From the NCBI GenBank assembly GCA_036877525.1, contig JAZGTH010000058.1:10944501-11008500 (forward strand): a stretch of DNA of 64,000 nucleotides. Direction: 5' to 3'. The notes beneath the pieces were generated by a model that searched no databases, was not told the DNA's origin, and saw nothing but the letters and a program-made list of their open reading frames with translations. Positions 63,797-64,000 of this stretch are shown here, piece by piece (the stretch's first letter is position 1; each line of letters opens with the position of its first letter). The translations under genes and the position numbers were made by a program. The stretch is from Chromobotia macracanthus (taxonomy: Eukaryota > Chordata > Actinopteri > Cypriniformes > Botiidae).

Positions 63797-63872
<76 letters not shown>
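63797..63872. repeat. (TG)n microsatellite
   Basis: About 36 uninterrupted TG dinucleotides in trpm3 intron sequence. Confidence 0.95.
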
Positions 63873-63874
<2 letters not shown>

Positions 63875-64000
63875 TCCTGTCAGAGAGATGTTCAACAGCT
63901 GCAGGGCCGGCAGTGTGCAGTCAGCATAGCAACACCCAAAGGTGATGAAAATATCACTGAGCAGATGAAGGTTGTGACCAGTGTGGCGATCTCTCCTGAT

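Overview
This is vertebrate nuclear DNA from a teleost, most likely a cypriniform (carp/minnow type) fish. The genes are split by GT-AG introns, the promoters are CpG-rich, and the intergenic DNA carries many microsatellites and short interspersed repeats of a kind I know from cyprinid genomes. I see no bacterial or viral genes, no CRISPR array and no functional tRNA or rRNA.

Layout. (1) 0.46-4.05 kb, minus strand: a complete annexin A1 gene (anxa1; 12 coding exons plus a non-coding first exon; 338 aa). (2) 4.1-8.3 kb: intergenic DNA ending in an 11-bp minisatellite. (3) 8.3-13.2 kb, plus strand: zfand5 (A20/AN1 zinc finger protein, 5 coding exons, 212 aa) with a CpG promoter. (4) 13.2-18.2 kb: intergenic DNA with a satellite of about 2 kb built on a 23-bp unit. 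(5) 18.2-18.9 kb, minus strand: one terminal exon that resembles the acidic C-terminus of C9orf85; I could not find the upstream exons. (6) 20.2-28.2 kb, plus strand: abhd17b, a depalmitoylase (3 coding exons, 288 aa). (7) 29.9-45.1 kb, plus strand: cemip2/tmem2 (23 coding exons, 1396 aa), a membrane protein linked to hyaluronan turnover. (8) 45-53.6 kb: mostly non-coding, with two or three unassigned exon-like segments. (9) 53.7-64 kb, plus strand: the 5' part of trpm3, seen as two alternative first coding exons (53.7 kb and 62.2 kb) that should both splice to a common exon beyond the window.

Gene order and strand (anxa1-, zfand5+, C9orf85-like-, abhd17b+, cemip2+, trpm3+) match human 9q21 read in reverse (ANXA1, ZFAND5, C9orf85, ABHD17B, CEMIP2, TRPM3). 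GDA, TMC1 and ALDH1A1, which sit inside that interval in human, are missing here. The genes do not form a pathway; they are an old linkage group. Every exon boundary below was read by eye from splice sites, reading frame and remembered family sequences, and the four complete coding sequences each add up to a whole number of codons.
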